A stretch of DNA of 64,000 bases from Ulvibacter sp. MAR_2010_11 (GCF_002813135.1 NZ_PHTY01000001.1:57501-121500); one strand, 5' to 3'. Shown: positions 53,654 through 62,696, numbered from the stretch's first letter. Made by a program: numbers and translations. The notes: generated by a model from the letters alone, not told the origin.

Positions 53654-55297
53654 ATGAAAAATAATTATCTAATTAAAATATTGAAATCAACAGTATTTAC
53701 AGTTTTATTTTTGGTCACATTAAACGCTATTGCTCAAACTAATTCTAGTGATTTAGAAAAAAAAGTAGACAGTCTTTTTGAGAAATTTGACACGTTAAAT
53801 CAACCTGGAATGATAGTAGGAATCTCACAGGACGATTCAACTATTTTAATTAAATGCTATGGCTCTTCCGATTTAGAAAAAAAGATTGCAATATCATCAA
53901 AAACACGTTTTCATATAGCCTCATTAACTAAACAATTTACTGCATTTGCCATATCCCAACTAGAACGCGAGGGTAAATTATCATACCAAGATAATATTCT
54001 CAAATATCTTCCACAATTACATGATTTTGGTACTGTCATTACTATCGACCAACTATTACATCATTCATCTGGATTAAGAAGTACCAATAGGCTTCGGTTA
54101 TTACAAGACGATTTTTATGATGCGCTTTTAACCCAAAAAAATGCGCTCAACCTAATTTATGCACAAAAAGAATTGAATTTTGAACCCGGTTCAAGTTTCG
54201 GCTACAGTAATTCTGGATATATACTCCTTGCAACAATTGTTGAAAATATTTCCAATCTAAAATTTTCTGAGTGGCTTAATAAAAATGTTTTTGAGCCTCT
54301 TAATATGAATGAAACTATTTTGGGGGACGATTATAGCCTTATAATTCCCGATAGAGCAATACCTTACGAAAAAAAAGAAGATGGATATGCCCAAACTATG
54401 GGAATGAAATGGATAGACTATGGTGCCACCGGAATATATTCAACTCTTGGAGACTTAATGAAATGGCAAGTATATCTGCACGAACAAAATTATATGTGGG
54501 TATTAGAGGAAGCATCCAATTCCCCATACGCTATGGGCCTTTATGTCTTTAAATCGAAAGATGGAACGATAGACCAAATTTTTCATACGGGTGATGGTGC
54601 CGGTTATACATCGTTTATGTCATATTATCCTAAAGAAAAAATAGATGTTGTCCTCTTAAGTAACCTCTATGGTAATGAACCTATCAAATTGGCTGAGACC
54701 ATCATAGATTTTATACGTCCAATTAATGAGAAGTCGATTGCTGATTACTCAAATCAGATTGAACTTCCTATAGAAGTTTTGAAAAAATATGAAGGCTCTT
54801 ACGATGCTAAAATTTTTAAAGCAGAGTTTGAAATAAAGGACAAACAGCTATATGCATTGAATCCCCAAGGATCAGATTTAATGGTCGCAGTAAACGAAAC
54901 TACTTTTTTAATACCCAATACTCCAGTGGAATTTGAATTTGATAAAGCAGGACAATATGTAGTATTGAAAATGCCAGGAAATGACATAACATGCCCGAAA
55001 ATAATTGCAGACACGATAATGCCTAGTGTGAACATAGCTGAATATACCGGTATTTATTATTCCCCTGAATTAAATGTTAGCTACTCATTTACAATTGAAA
55101 ACAATCAACTAATTGCCGATTCTCCCAAACACAGACGAATTGTATTTGATGCAATTACAGCAGATAAAACCGAAAGTAAAGACCGATATTTTAGAAATGT
55201 TCATTTTTCCAGAGATGAAAATAATATTGTCAATGGCTTGCGGGTAACTGACATTGATGGTAGGGTTCGAAATCTTTGGTTTGAAAAAAAGGAGTAA
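53654..55297 (+). CDS. cassette 22: serine hydrolase, class C beta-lactamase fold
   Basis: A 547-aa exported serine hydrolase. The signal peptide ends NAIAQ near residue 28. The penicillin-binding-type catalytic motifs are SLTK (SxxK) in IASLTKQFTAFA, YSNSGY (YxN) and HTGDGAG (HxG). The C-terminal 190 residues form a separate beta domain. Such proteins are mostly peptidases or esterases rather than true beta-lactamases. I take the ATG at 53654, as the TTG at 53618 is the recombination core. Confidence 0.88.
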   Translation: MKNNYLIKILKSTVFTVLFLVTLNAIAQTNSSDLEKKVDSLFEKFDTLNQPGMIVGISQDDSTILIKCYGSSDLEKKIAISSKTRFHIASLTKQFTAFAISQLEREGKLSYQDNILKYLPQLHDFGTVITIDQLLHHSSGLRSTNRLRLLQDDFYDALLTQKNALNLIYAQKELNFEPGSSFGYSNSGYILLATIVENISNLKFSEWLNKNVFEPLNMNETILGDDYSLIIPDRAIPYEKKEDGYAQTMGMKWIDYGATGIYSTLGDLMKWQVYLHEQNYMWVLEEASNSPYAMGLYVFKSKDGTIDQIFHTGDGAGYTSFMSYYPKEKIDVVLLSNLYGNEPIKLAETIIDFIRPINEKSIADYSNQIELPIEVLKKYEGSYDAKIFKAEFEIKDKQLYALNPQGSDLMVAVNETTFLIPNTPVEFEFDKAGQYVVLKMPGNDITCPKIIADTIMPSVNIAEYTGIYYSPELNVSYSFTIENNQLIADSPKHRRIVFDAITADKTESKDRYFRNVHFSRDENNIVNGLRVTDIDGRVRNLWFEKKE

Positions 55298-55302
55298 AAA
55301 AC

Positions 55303-55430
55303 TACACACAACAGCACCTAAAAAAATGGCGCTGAAAGTGCGAATATGAACAGTTGTGCAACTAATAAACATTGTGCGTTTAGACAGTTTAGTGTTCCAA
55401 AACCGCCACTTCTTTTAGCTGCATACCGTT
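55303..55430 (+). repeat. attC-like site 22
   Basis: TACACACAAC pairs 9/10 with the start of cassette 22 (GTTGTGTGCA). The stem ACCTAAAAAAATGGCG pairs with CGCCACTTCTTTTAGCT with small bulges. The right spacer is about 6-7 nt (CATACC) before GTT. Confidence 0.7.
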
Positions 55431-55493
55431 GGCAGTAGTTTCAACGACTGTAACAAAATCGACATTACAGAGTCTTTAAGCAAAACTAATTTC

Positions 55494-56954
55494 ATGTTAA
55501 AAAAGATCCTTTATTTAAACCTCATTTTGCTAATAGTTTCTTGCAACGGTTCAAGAGAAATGACCAGAGATTCCGCTTATTATAGAAGCAGTGCAGATTC
55601 TATCCACGCTCAAAATATCCAGAAAAATTTAATCCCAATGTATTCCATTGCGGGAAATGTCCAAAGAATGACAATTCCCGAGATGATGAAACAAGATAAC
55701 ATTCCGGGAATGAGCATTGCTTTTGTGGAAAATGGAGAAATAGCTTGGACCAAACATTATGGCTATGCCAATCTCGAAGATTCTTTACCAATCACTTCAG
55801 AAACTGTTTTTACTGGAGCTTCATTAAGCAAGCCAATAACAGCAATTGCTGCATTGAATTTGGTTGAAAAAGGCCATCTGAATTTGGACGAGAATGTAAA
55901 TCTGAAATTGAAAGAATGGAAAATTCCTGAGACGAATTTAACTGAAAACGAAAAAGTCACACTCAAAAGGCTTATAAGTCACAATGCGGGAATAAAAAAT
56001 GACTTATGGGGCAGTTATTTACCTGAAGAAACAGTACCAACTATAAACCAAATGCTCGCTGGAGAAAAACCTTCGGTAGATCCTCAAACATCGGTAACTT
56101 ATGAACCAGGAAGTAAAACGGAGTATTCTAATCCTGGTTATTCCATCATTCAAAAACTATTAATGGATGTAAGAAATGAAGAATTCGACCAAATAATTGA
56201 CCAACTTGTTTTCGACCCAGTTGGGATGGAAAATTCCTCTTTCAAACAGCCAATCCCTACCAATCTAATGAAACGAAAAGCAATAGGCTATACAATCGAA
56301 TTGGAGCCCTATCCATATCGGCTGTTTCCCTATCAGGCGGCTGGTGGCATTTGGACAACACCTACAGATTTAGCCCAATTCATGATAACATTGCTTGATG
56401 ATTATCATAAAGGAACAAATACACTTGTATCAAAAGAAATGGCTCAAACCATCTTTAAAAAGAATATAGCAAGATATGTTTTCTCCCTTTGGAATTGGGG
56501 AGAAGATATTGTTTTTATGCATTACGGAAGTAATCAGGGTTTTAACTGTATTATGTATGGCTCTATTGAAAAAAATCAAGGAATTGTAGTGATGACTAAT
56601 AGTGACAACAGCTTTGGTTTTTTCGACTATATCCAACGAGCCGTGAATAATGAGTATCAATGGGAGTATGTTAAGCCGGAAATACTTAATCCAACAGAAT
56701 CAGATATAAGTTGGGTAGATTCATTTTTGGGCGAATATCAATGGAGAAACAATAACATAATTTTTACCAAAGACAACAAAAATTTAATACTTCAAATTGA
56801 GAATGTCGATTATGTTCTTACTCAAACAGGCGAACGCGTATTTGTCCTGGCTGATAAAACCATAAAAATAACATTTTCCGATGACTCAGACAGTAGGATT
56901 ACTATTTGGGAACCTAATGGTTACCCATTTAGAATAAAAAAGATTATTGAATGA
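55494..56954 (+). CDS. cassette 23: serine hydrolase lipoprotein, beta-lactamase fold
   Basis: A 486-aa lipoprotein (Cys-17 in LLIVSCNGS). Catalytic motifs are SLSK in GASLSKPITAIAAL, YSNPGY and HYGSNQG. It is only distantly related to the cassette 22 protein, so the pair is not a recent duplication. The substrate is unknown. Resistance to beta-lactams should not be assumed. Confidence 0.88.
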   Translation: MLKKILYLNLILLIVSCNGSREMTRDSAYYRSSADSIHAQNIQKNLIPMYSIAGNVQRMTIPEMMKQDNIPGMSIAFVENGEIAWTKHYGYANLEDSLPITSETVFTGASLSKPITAIAALNLVEKGHLNLDENVNLKLKEWKIPETNLTENEKVTLKRLISHNAGIKNDLWGSYLPEETVPTINQMLAGEKPSVDPQTSVTYEPGSKTEYSNPGYSIIQKLLMDVRNEEFDQIIDQLVFDPVGMENSSFKQPIPTNLMKRKAIGYTIELEPYPYRLFPYQAAGGIWTTPTDLAQFMITLLDDYHKGTNTLVSKEMAQTIFKKNIARYVFSLWNWGEDIVFMHYGSNQGFNCIMYGSIEKNQGIVVMTNSDNSFGFFDYIQRAVNNEYQWEYVKPEILNPTESDISWVDSFLGEYQWRNNNIIFTKDNKNLILQIENVDYVLTQTGERVFVLADKTIKITFSDDSDSRITIWEPNGYPFRIKKIIE

Positions 56955-56958
56955 AAAC

Positions 56959-57088
56959 AACTGTCAACAACGAATATAATTTTTAGTTTGTTACATCCTT
57001 CAAGGAAATCACCAACTTTAAATCGTGTTGATTCGACACTTCGACATCCAAACGGATTTCTCGCTACGGACTCATAAACAAAACGGTT
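56959..57088 (+). repeat. attC-like site 23 (class C-like)
   Basis: AACTGTCAAC pairs 8/10 with the start of cassette 23 (GTTGGCAGTA). The stem AAC-AAC-GAATATAAT / CTCATAAAC-AAAACG-GTT is weak. Confidence 0.62.
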
Positions 57089-57107
57089 GGCAGTAATTAA
57101 AAATCAA

Positions 57108-57632
57108 ATGGAATTTATAGAAATCAAACAAGCGAATGAAAATGATCTCGAAATTCTTGCATTATTAGGTAGAATTACTTGGGCTGAAACATTTGGGAAA
57201 TTATTCAGAAGGGAAAAAGATGTAAAAGACTATGGCGATACTAACTTCTCCATTAGCGAAATTAGGTCCTCTTTAGAAAATCCTAATGTTTATTTCTGGA
57301 TTGCCTATTTTTATGAATTTCCGGTTGGATATGCTAAAATTGAGAATCTTATTGATTCGAAATTAGTACAAGGAAAGACAGTTTGCAAGCTTCGTAATAT
57401 TTATGTTTTAAACGATTTTCACTCAAAAAGGATTGGACTCGGACTTTGGAATAGGATGCTTGAGAAAGTTAAAGAGCTGAAGTGTGATAAAATGTGGCTG
57501 TCAGTTCTTCATTCCAATGATAAAGCGATTAATTTTTATAAAGAAAATGATTTTTATAAGGTTGGAGATTTTAATCTTAAAATTGGAATCGATAGTTTTA
57601 TTATGAATATAATGGTACGAGAACTCAATTAA
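57108..57632 (+). CDS. cassette 24: GNAT family N-acetyltransferase
   Basis: A 174-aa acetyltransferase. The start region is MEFIEIKQANENDLEILALL, then the substrate strand VGYAKIENL, the core LRNIYVLNDFHSKRIGLGLWNRMLE (R-x-G-x-G) and LSVLHSNDKAINFYKENDF. The ATG at 57108 is preferred over the TTG at 57087, which is the core. The acceptor substrate is unknown. Confidence 0.88.
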   Translation: MEFIEIKQANENDLEILALLGRITWAETFGKLFRREKDVKDYGDTNFSISEIRSSLENPNVYFWIAYFYEFPVGYAKIENLIDSKLVQGKTVCKLRNIYVLNDFHSKRIGLGLWNRMLEKVKELKCDKMWLSVLHSNDKAINFYKENDFYKVGDFNLKIGIDSFIMNIMVRELN

Positions 57633-57640
57633 TGAAAAAC

Positions 57641-57769
57641 CGCAGCCAACAAGGTGGATAGCTTATTGCCCATTCTGTGTACACGGAAAATCCCAAGGAT
57701 TTTCGTATGGTTCGTTTTCTTTTACTAACTTAGTTCTAACCAATCTAACTAACCAAATACAAACACGTT
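57641..57769 (+). repeat. attC-like site 24
   Basis: CGCAGCCAAC pairs 7/10 with the start of cassette 24 (GTTGGCAGTA). The inner stem is weak. The right end CCAAATAC-AAACAC-GTT resembles class C. Confidence 0.55.
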
Positions 57770-57873
57770 AGCGGACCTGCTTGGAGACAGTACTAATTTG
57801 AACCTGACTGCAAGAAACAAACAGACGAAGAATAAATTTGTAGAATTAAACATTCAATCACAAACTTGACAGT

Positions 57874-58857
57874 ATGAAAAAAAATATACTCTACAGTTTT
57901 CTTCTGCTTGTGTTGCTTACTTCATTCACCAAGCTGTCTAACGATCAAATTCTTGAAGTCAGGGAAGGCACAATTACTAACCTTTATGACGCATTTGGTA
58001 AAGACACATCTCTAACTAAAGATTTTGGGTTTTCCTGCATAACAAAATATCAAGGCAAGACTATTTTATTTGACGCAGGCAGTAATGCCGACATTTTCAA
58101 AAAGAACACAATTAAACTCGGAATTGACCTTACAAAAGTTGACATCGTTGTAATTTCTCATGGGCACTTTGACCACTTGAACGGTCTTGATTATTTGTTA
58201 CAGCTCAATCCGAATGTAAAAATCTATTTTCCTTATGACATTTTTTGGGGAGCACCAGTTTCTTATGACGCAACGGGACAAGAGCCAAATGTAAAAGACA
58301 CCTTGCCAACTTACATGCAATACTTTGACGGTGGCAGTACAAAATTTTCAATCAACCAATCAGGCCGGTTTTGGAACGCCAACATTGAATTTGTAAAAAC
58401 TTCAAAAGAAATTTTACCGGGACTAAATATAGTTGCAACTAGTTCTCAGTTTATGGGGTATTTTTCCTGCTATCCCGGAAAAAGTTTTGTAGAAGGACAA
58501 TTTGAACATAAGCAAGACGCTTGCAAAAATACCAACCTACCAGAACTTTCTCTTTCAATGAAAACAGACAAAGGACAAGTTTTGATTGTAGGGTGCTCCC
58601 ATACGGGTGTTGAAAACATTGTAAGACAAACACAAAGTGAAACAGCAGACGAAATTGATTTGGTTTACGGTGGTTTTCATATGCTGCCATTTGACAGAAA
58701 CCAAACTACTCAGTTAGTTAATATGCTTAAATACGAGTTGAGAGTTGATCGCGTTGCACCAGCACATTGCACAGGACATCTTGCTTTTAAACTCTTACAG
58801 GATGTTTACAAAACCGACTATTTATATGCAGGACTGGGCGAAACAATTGCATATTAG
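57874..58857 (+). CDS. cassette 25: MBL-fold metallohydrolase
   Basis: A 327-aa protein of the metallo-beta-lactamase fold. A hydrophobic N-terminus (residues 4-20) suggests export. The metal motif is SHGHFDHLNGLDYLL near residue 93, with further ligands in VGCSHTGVENI near residue 245 and PAHCTGH near residue 295. It resembles the 7,8-dihydropterin-6-methyl-4-(beta-D-ribofuranosyl)aminobenzene 5'-phosphate synthase-like branch. It is not a classical beta-lactamase. The leader of 106 nt is unusually long. Confidence 0.87.
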   Translation: MKKNILYSFLLLVLLTSFTKLSNDQILEVREGTITNLYDAFGKDTSLTKDFGFSCITKYQGKTILFDAGSNADIFKKNTIKLGIDLTKVDIVVISHGHFDHLNGLDYLLQLNPNVKIYFPYDIFWGAPVSYDATGQEPNVKDTLPTYMQYFDGGSTKFSINQSGRFWNANIEFVKTSKEILPGLNIVATSSQFMGYFSCYPGKSFVEGQFEHKQDACKNTNLPELSLSMKTDKGQVLIVGCSHTGVENIVRQTQSETADEIDLVYGGFHMLPFDRNQTTQLVNMLKYELRVDRVAPAHCTGHLAFKLLQDVYKTDYLYAGLGETIAY

Positions 58858-58890
58858 AAGCATTCTGATCTTGGTGTCAGAAATAACACG

Positions 58891-59021
58891 AACCGCTAAC
58901 AGAACATACTCAAGAGGCGGGCTTTCGTATACCAAAGACAGTTTTGCAGTTAATGAAACAGTAGTTTTTCAAATCAAGTTTTGTGGTAAAAATCCCGCCC
59001 TTCAGGTAGCTGTAAAACGTT
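58891..59021 (+). repeat. attC-like site 25
   Basis: AACCGCTAAC pairs 8/10 with the start of cassette 25 (GTTAGCGGAC). The stem ACATACTCAAGAGGCGGG / CCCGCCCTTCAGGTAGCT has several mismatches. Spacers are AGA and TAAAAC before GTT. Confidence 0.68.
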
Positions 59022-59048
59022 GTTTATAACCATAAAATATCAAATGAT

Positions 59049-59855
59049 ATGCAAAAATTCTTTTTACTTAGTTTTTTGATAGGGTTTATTTCTTGTAACA
59101 ATCATAAGGCAGTTGACACCAAAAAAGACCCTAACACTATTATGGCTATTCTAGCACATCCTGATGATGAAGCTGCATTTGGGCAAATTCTTGCTAAATA
59201 TGCTGCCGAAGGAAAGAAAGTCTATTTAGTGATTGCTGCTGACGGGAGATATGGTGTAGAAGAGCATGCAGGAATTCCGGCAGGAGACACTTTAGCACTT
59301 GTTCGAAAAAATGAGTCAATATGTGCATGTAAGGTTCTAGGTATTGATAACCCCATTTTTCTTGAACTTCACGATGGCTTTGGTTTATTAAGCGGTCTGG
59401 GAGAATATTTTGACCAAACCGCGCAAATTAAAGAAAAGGTAACTCAAATTGTTCAAGAAGTCAACCCTGATGTAATTTTAACTTTTGGTCCCGATGGTGA
59501 TACTGGGCATGTGGACCATAAAGGTATCGGGGACTTAGTTACCGAGGTAATTTTAAAAGAAGGGTGGTATGAAAAGTATCCACTATTTTTCCTAACATGG
59601 CCAAAAGAAAAAGAAGTATCCATTCCACAGGGACAAATGACCTCATTAAATTATGTTGACAAAGATTATATGAATGTTCACATAAAATATAGGGAAGAAG
59701 ACAGAAGGAAATTGTTCAAATCTTTAGATTGTTACAAGAGTCAGCTAACTGAAGATGATGTGAAAAATTGGATAGAAGCAGAATTAAAAGATACAACTTT
59801 TACGATTTATTTTAGGCAATTTATAACTGACAAAAAGGTAAGAAGTAAATTTTAA
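59049..59855 (+). CDS. cassette 26: PIG-L family deacetylase lipoprotein
   Basis: A 268-aa zinc deacetylase of the GlcNAc-PI deacetylase/LmbE family, exported as a lipoprotein (Cys-17 in GFISCNN). The family motif is ILAHPDDEAAFG near residue 35, and the second metal region is TFGPDGDTGHVDHKGIGDLV near residue 150. The substrate is an N-acetyl sugar or sugar conjugate by family, not known here. Confidence 0.9.
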   Translation: MQKFFLLSFLIGFISCNNHKAVDTKKDPNTIMAILAHPDDEAAFGQILAKYAAEGKKVYLVIAADGRYGVEEHAGIPAGDTLALVRKNESICACKVLGIDNPIFLELHDGFGLLSGLGEYFDQTAQIKEKVTQIVQEVNPDVILTFGPDGDTGHVDHKGIGDLVTEVILKEGWYEKYPLFFLTWPKEKEVSIPQGQMTSLNYVDKDYMNVHIKYREEDRRKLFKSLDCYKSQLTEDDVKNWIEAELKDTTFTIYFRQFITDKKVRSKF

Positions 59856-59868
59856 TTAAGCAAAAGCC

Positions 59869-60099
59869 TGCACACAACTTCACCAATAGCTGCATTACTA
59901 TGATAGTTAGGTGAATGAAAAATCGCACAATTTTACTTATATTTAATTAATTTAAATATTAATCAAAGCGGCTTTACCATTCCTCGCCCTTACCGGATGC
60001 CAGCCCGACAGTTTATTCTGGCGGGGTACGTTCGGGGTTTGCTTGTTATTCCGTCCGAATCTCAGCCGCAAGTCACCACAAACATTATACGAGACAGTT
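59869..60099 (+). repeat. attC-like site 26 (hybrid class A / class B)
   Basis: TGCACACAAC pairs 7/10 with the start of cassette 26. The left arm is class A (AAC-TTC-ACCAATAGCTGC). The right arm is class B (TTATAC-GAGACA-GTT). The loop carries the GCCAGCCCGACAG...CTGGCGGGG repeat at 59999. Confidence 0.65.
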
Positions 60100-60123
60100 A
60101 ACACCAATCAATTCAAAATAAAA

Positions 60124-60501
60124 ATGAAAGTTACAGCCGAAAAAAATGAAAAGGTTGCCAATATGATATTTGCAACCATTTATCCACTTTACCTGAATAG
60201 ATTGGAGAAAAATGGTAGAACTAAAGAAGAACTCAATCAAGTAATTAAATGGTTCACCGGTTTTGATCAAGTTGCTTTAAAAACACTTATTGATGAAAAA
60301 GCAACTTTTGGAACATTTTTTCAAAAAGCTAAAATAAATCCAAACGCACACTTAATTAAAGGAGTCGTTTGTGGTTATCGAATTGAAGAAATAGAGGATG
60401 AATTTGAATTGTATAAACAATGTAGACAAATGGAAAAGCTGATTGATGAATTGGCAAGAGGTCGAAAAATGGAGAAAATTTTACGAGAAGAAAAGAAATA
60501 A
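60124..60501 (+). CDS. cassette 27: DUF2200 family protein
   Basis: A 125-aa soluble protein of the DUF2200 family, recognised by MIFATIYPLYLNRLEKNGRTKEEL, VIKWFTGFD, NPNAHLIKGVVCGYRIEEIED and the C-terminal DELARGRKMEKIL. The function is unknown. The start is the ATG at 60124; the longer frame from 60043 runs through the recombination site. Confidence 0.9.
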   Translation: MKVTAEKNEKVANMIFATIYPLYLNRLEKNGRTKEELNQVIKWFTGFDQVALKTLIDEKATFGTFFQKAKINPNAHLIKGVVCGYRIEEIEDEFELYKQCRQMEKLIDELARGRKMEKILREEKK

Positions 60502-60508
60502 AACCAAT

Positions 60509-60724
60509 TGGTGCTGACACCGCATAAAATTTACGCCTAAGCGCAGAAATATTTTAATAATTTGAATAAATAGCGGTAAATTCTACTTCCGAAAAGATCT
60601 GAACTCGCTTGCCTTTCTGATTTGAACGCGGCTCAATTTATTTGGAGAAAGAAAAACGTTAGTCTGGTTCGCAGCTTCAAGCCGCACGCTACGCCAGACG
60701 CGACAAACTTTATACAAACATGTT
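60509..60724 (+). repeat. attC-like site 27 (class C, GAC box)
   Basis: TGGTGCTGAC pairs 8/10 with the start of cassette 27 (GTTAACACCA). The terminal AAC has become GAC. The stem is GCATAAAATT / AACTTTATAC, spacers ACC and AAACAT before GTT. Confidence 0.65.
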
Positions 60725-60750
60725 GCACGCAATACTTAAAATCAAAGAAT

Positions 60751-61074
60751 ATGGGAACAAAAGGTGATAAACTCTCAAATCAGTCGAATGAAAAAGCAGA
60801 ATTCTTAGTTTCTTCCCTAAAATCATTGGGCAACATTAGTTCCAAAAAAATGTTTGGAGGTAATGGTGTCTTTTCAGATGGGAAAATGTTTGCTATGGTA
60901 GATTCTATGGGTGAGTGTTTTTTGAAAGTTGACGAAAAACTGGAATCCGATTTAGCCGAAATAGGATCTGAAAAACACTCAAAAATGCCATATTCTTCTA
61001 TTCCAGAAAAAATTCTAAATGACAAGAATGAACTTATTAATTGGTCTAGAAAATCTATTCTCTTAAAGTCGTAA
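60751..61074 (+). CDS. cassette 28: TfoX/Sxy family N-terminal domain protein
   Basis: A 107-aa soluble protein. The segment LKSLGNISSKKMFGGNGVFSDGKMFAMVDSMGECFLKVD is typical of the TfoX N-terminal domain, and there is no C-terminal domain. TfoX/Sxy act in competence of proteobacteria, but stand-alone domains like this one are widespread and uncharacterised. The ATG at 60751 is chosen over a longer frame that covers the site. Confidence 0.85.
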   Translation: MGTKGDKLSNQSNEKAEFLVSSLKSLGNISSKKMFGGNGVFSDGKMFAMVDSMGECFLKVDEKLESDLAEIGSEKHSKMPYSSIPEKILNDKNELINWSRKSILLKS

Positions 61075-61196
61075 ACCGTACAACATCGCCTATAAATAAG
61101 CGGGGCTGAAATACAAACCGTTGCTATTTACTTCAATTTAACTATCTTTCTATCTGATAAATTTAACTAAACGACTTTCCCAAGGCTCCGAGTGTT
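61075..61196 (+). repeat. attC-like site 28 (degenerate class A)
   Basis: ACCGTACAAC pairs 7/10 with the start of cassette 28 (GTTGCACGCA). The left arm is AAC-ATC-GCCTATAAA, the right arm CCCAAGGCT-CCGAGT-GTT. The GC-rich loop is missing. Confidence 0.6.
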
Positions 61197-61227
61197 GGCG
61201 GCAATTGTATTAGAAAATACTGCAGTC

Positions 61228-61668
61228 ATGAAGATCAAAGGCTATATAGATATAAACAAATCAAGGGAAGAAGTTGTAAAATACTTCGCAGATCCTAAAT
61301 ATCTTGGAGAATATCAAGATGGGTTTATAAAAAAAGAATTGATAAGTGGTGAGCCAGGTCGGCCAGGAGCGAAATCTGAAATATTCTACAAGTATGGTAA
61401 AAAAGATATGGTTTTAACTGAAACTATAGTCAATAATCAATTACCCGAATCATTCGAATCAAGCTATTATCATAAACAAATGGACAACACAATGAAATGT
61501 GAATTCGTGAAATTAGGTGGTGAAAAAACAAGGTATAATTACGAATTTGAATACACGAGAATTAATTGGATAATGCCAAAACTTATTGCAATTCTTTTTC
61601 CGAGTATGTATACAAAACCGGCAGAGAAATGGATGGTACAGTTTAAAGAGTTTGTTGAAAAACAGTAA
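61228..61668 (+). CDS. cassette 29: SRPBCC family protein
   Basis: A 146-aa protein with the START/polyketide cyclase-like fold (IKGYIDINKSREEVVKYFADPKYLGEYQDGF at the start, a central beta sheet, and a long C-terminal helix WMVQFKEFVEK). It should bind a hydrophobic ligand. No enzymatic role is evident. The ATG at 61228 is chosen because the family begins at this point. Confidence 0.83.
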   Translation: MKIKGYIDINKSREEVVKYFADPKYLGEYQDGFIKKELISGEPGRPGAKSEIFYKYGKKDMVLTETIVNNQLPESFESSYYHKQMDNTMKCEFVKLGGEKTRYNYEFEYTRINWIMPKLIAILFPSMYTKPAEKWMVQFKEFVEKQ

Positions 61669-61755
61669 TTAAATATATTAAATGTTTCAAATTGTTCTTT
61701 AACAATTAATTCCAATAACTTATAAACTAATTTGATAAACTTCTTAAGATATAAC

Positions 61756-61890
61756 TACCCCCAACAGCGGTTATCAAGAATAGCTCGGACTTGAACTAAA
61801 AACAATAAAATGATCAACTAATAATGAAACAGCCCTCACGTTGACAAGTCTGCACTTCCCTACCCGATACTTGTGTTAAGCGAGACCGTT
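61756..61890 (+). repeat. attC-like site 29 (class B)
   Basis: TACCCCCAAC pairs 8/10 with the start of cassette 29 (GTTGGCGGCA). The arms are AAC-AGC-GGTTATC and GTTAAGC-GAGACC-GTT. It lies 87 nt after the gene stop, the longest such gap in the array, and that gap has no gene. Confidence 0.65.
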
Positions 61891-61944
61891 GCGAGTAATT
61901 TGATAAAGCATACATTAATTGTTAATTTCACTTTATCTTTTCAA

Positions 61945-62520
61945 ATGAAGAAAAAAATTAAAATCACATCAAGAAAGGAACGGAAATTATGGATTTCGGC
62001 ATTAGTGGTTTTAATTGCGATCTACGCCACGCTGTTTCTGGGAGGTCAACTTCTGGATTTAATGGTTGAACGGCGAATAATAGAACAGGGTTTATTTTAC
62101 TTATTCCTTCTATTATTCATCACATTCATAATTAGCGGATGGAAAAGTTCCAGAAATAGATTAGAAAATTGGATTTATGCTGGAGTGATTGCAGTTTATG
62201 GCATGGCTTTGTTACGAATGGATATCACTACTTCTGAGCGCTCCCATATGATTGAATATGGGCTACTCTCAATTTTAATTTATGAAGCATTGATTGAAAG
62301 AAAGCGCAATGGTGTGAATGTCAAAATACCAGTCCTGACTTCAATTTTGGGAGCTGGAACTATCGGATTATTGGATGAATGTATTCAGTATTTTTTATCC
62401 TATCGCATTTTCGATATGGTAGACATTGGGTTCAATTATTTGGCATCTGCATTCGGAGTAATTACAAGTATTGGAGTTAGAAAATTAAAACAAGTTTTTA
62501 CGAATTGGCAAATGAAGTAG
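61945..62520 (+). CDS. cassette 30: VanZ family protein
   Basis: A 191-aa membrane protein with about five helices. The VanZ signature is in HMIEYGLLSILIYEAL and LLDECIQYFLSYRIFDMVDIGFNYLASAFGV. VanZ of enterococci lowers teicoplanin susceptibility, but most homologues have no known role. The ATG at 61945 gives a basic N-terminus before the first helix; the frame from 61873 starts in the site. Confidence 0.88.
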   Translation: MKKKIKITSRKERKLWISALVVLIAIYATLFLGGQLLDLMVERRIIEQGLFYLFLLLFITFIISGWKSSRNRLENWIYAGVIAVYGMALLRMDITTSERSHMIEYGLLSILIYEALIERKRNGVNVKIPVLTSILGAGTIGLLDECIQYFLSYRIFDMVDIGFNYLASAFGVITSIGVRKLKQVFTNWQMK

Positions 62521-62536
62521 ATAAGAATATAAAAAC

Positions 62537-62696
62537 TATACGCAACAACTCATATCGAAAATGGCTAGCAATGTCGAATCAGATTCTTTATCATCATAAA
62601 AAACTATATTTTTAATCTAACTAAATGAAAAGCGGCTTCACCATTGCCCGCCCTTACCTATCCCGAGCTTGTTGAAGGGTCATAGCTGCGAGCGTG
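62537..62696 (+). repeat. attC-like site 30 (class A right arm, GTG core)
   Basis: TATACGCAAC pairs 8/10 with the start of cassette 30 (GTTGCGAGTA). The right arm is class A (TCATAGCT-GCGAGC), but the core reads GTG. Another GTT at 62733 (GTTGGCTAAC) better matches the end of the next cassette (ATACGCCAAC), so the border of cassette 31 is uncertain. Confidence 0.55.

Noticed and set aside
55494-56954. Calling the cassette 22 and 23 proteins true beta-lactamases
   Set aside because: SxxK, YxN and HxG motifs only show the fold. The long extra domains and known relatives point to peptidases or esterases as much as to beta-lactamases.
58745-59029. 94-aa frame overlapping the end of the MBL-fold gene
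   Set aside because: It is out of frame over the conserved PAHCTGH motif and runs through the recombination site.
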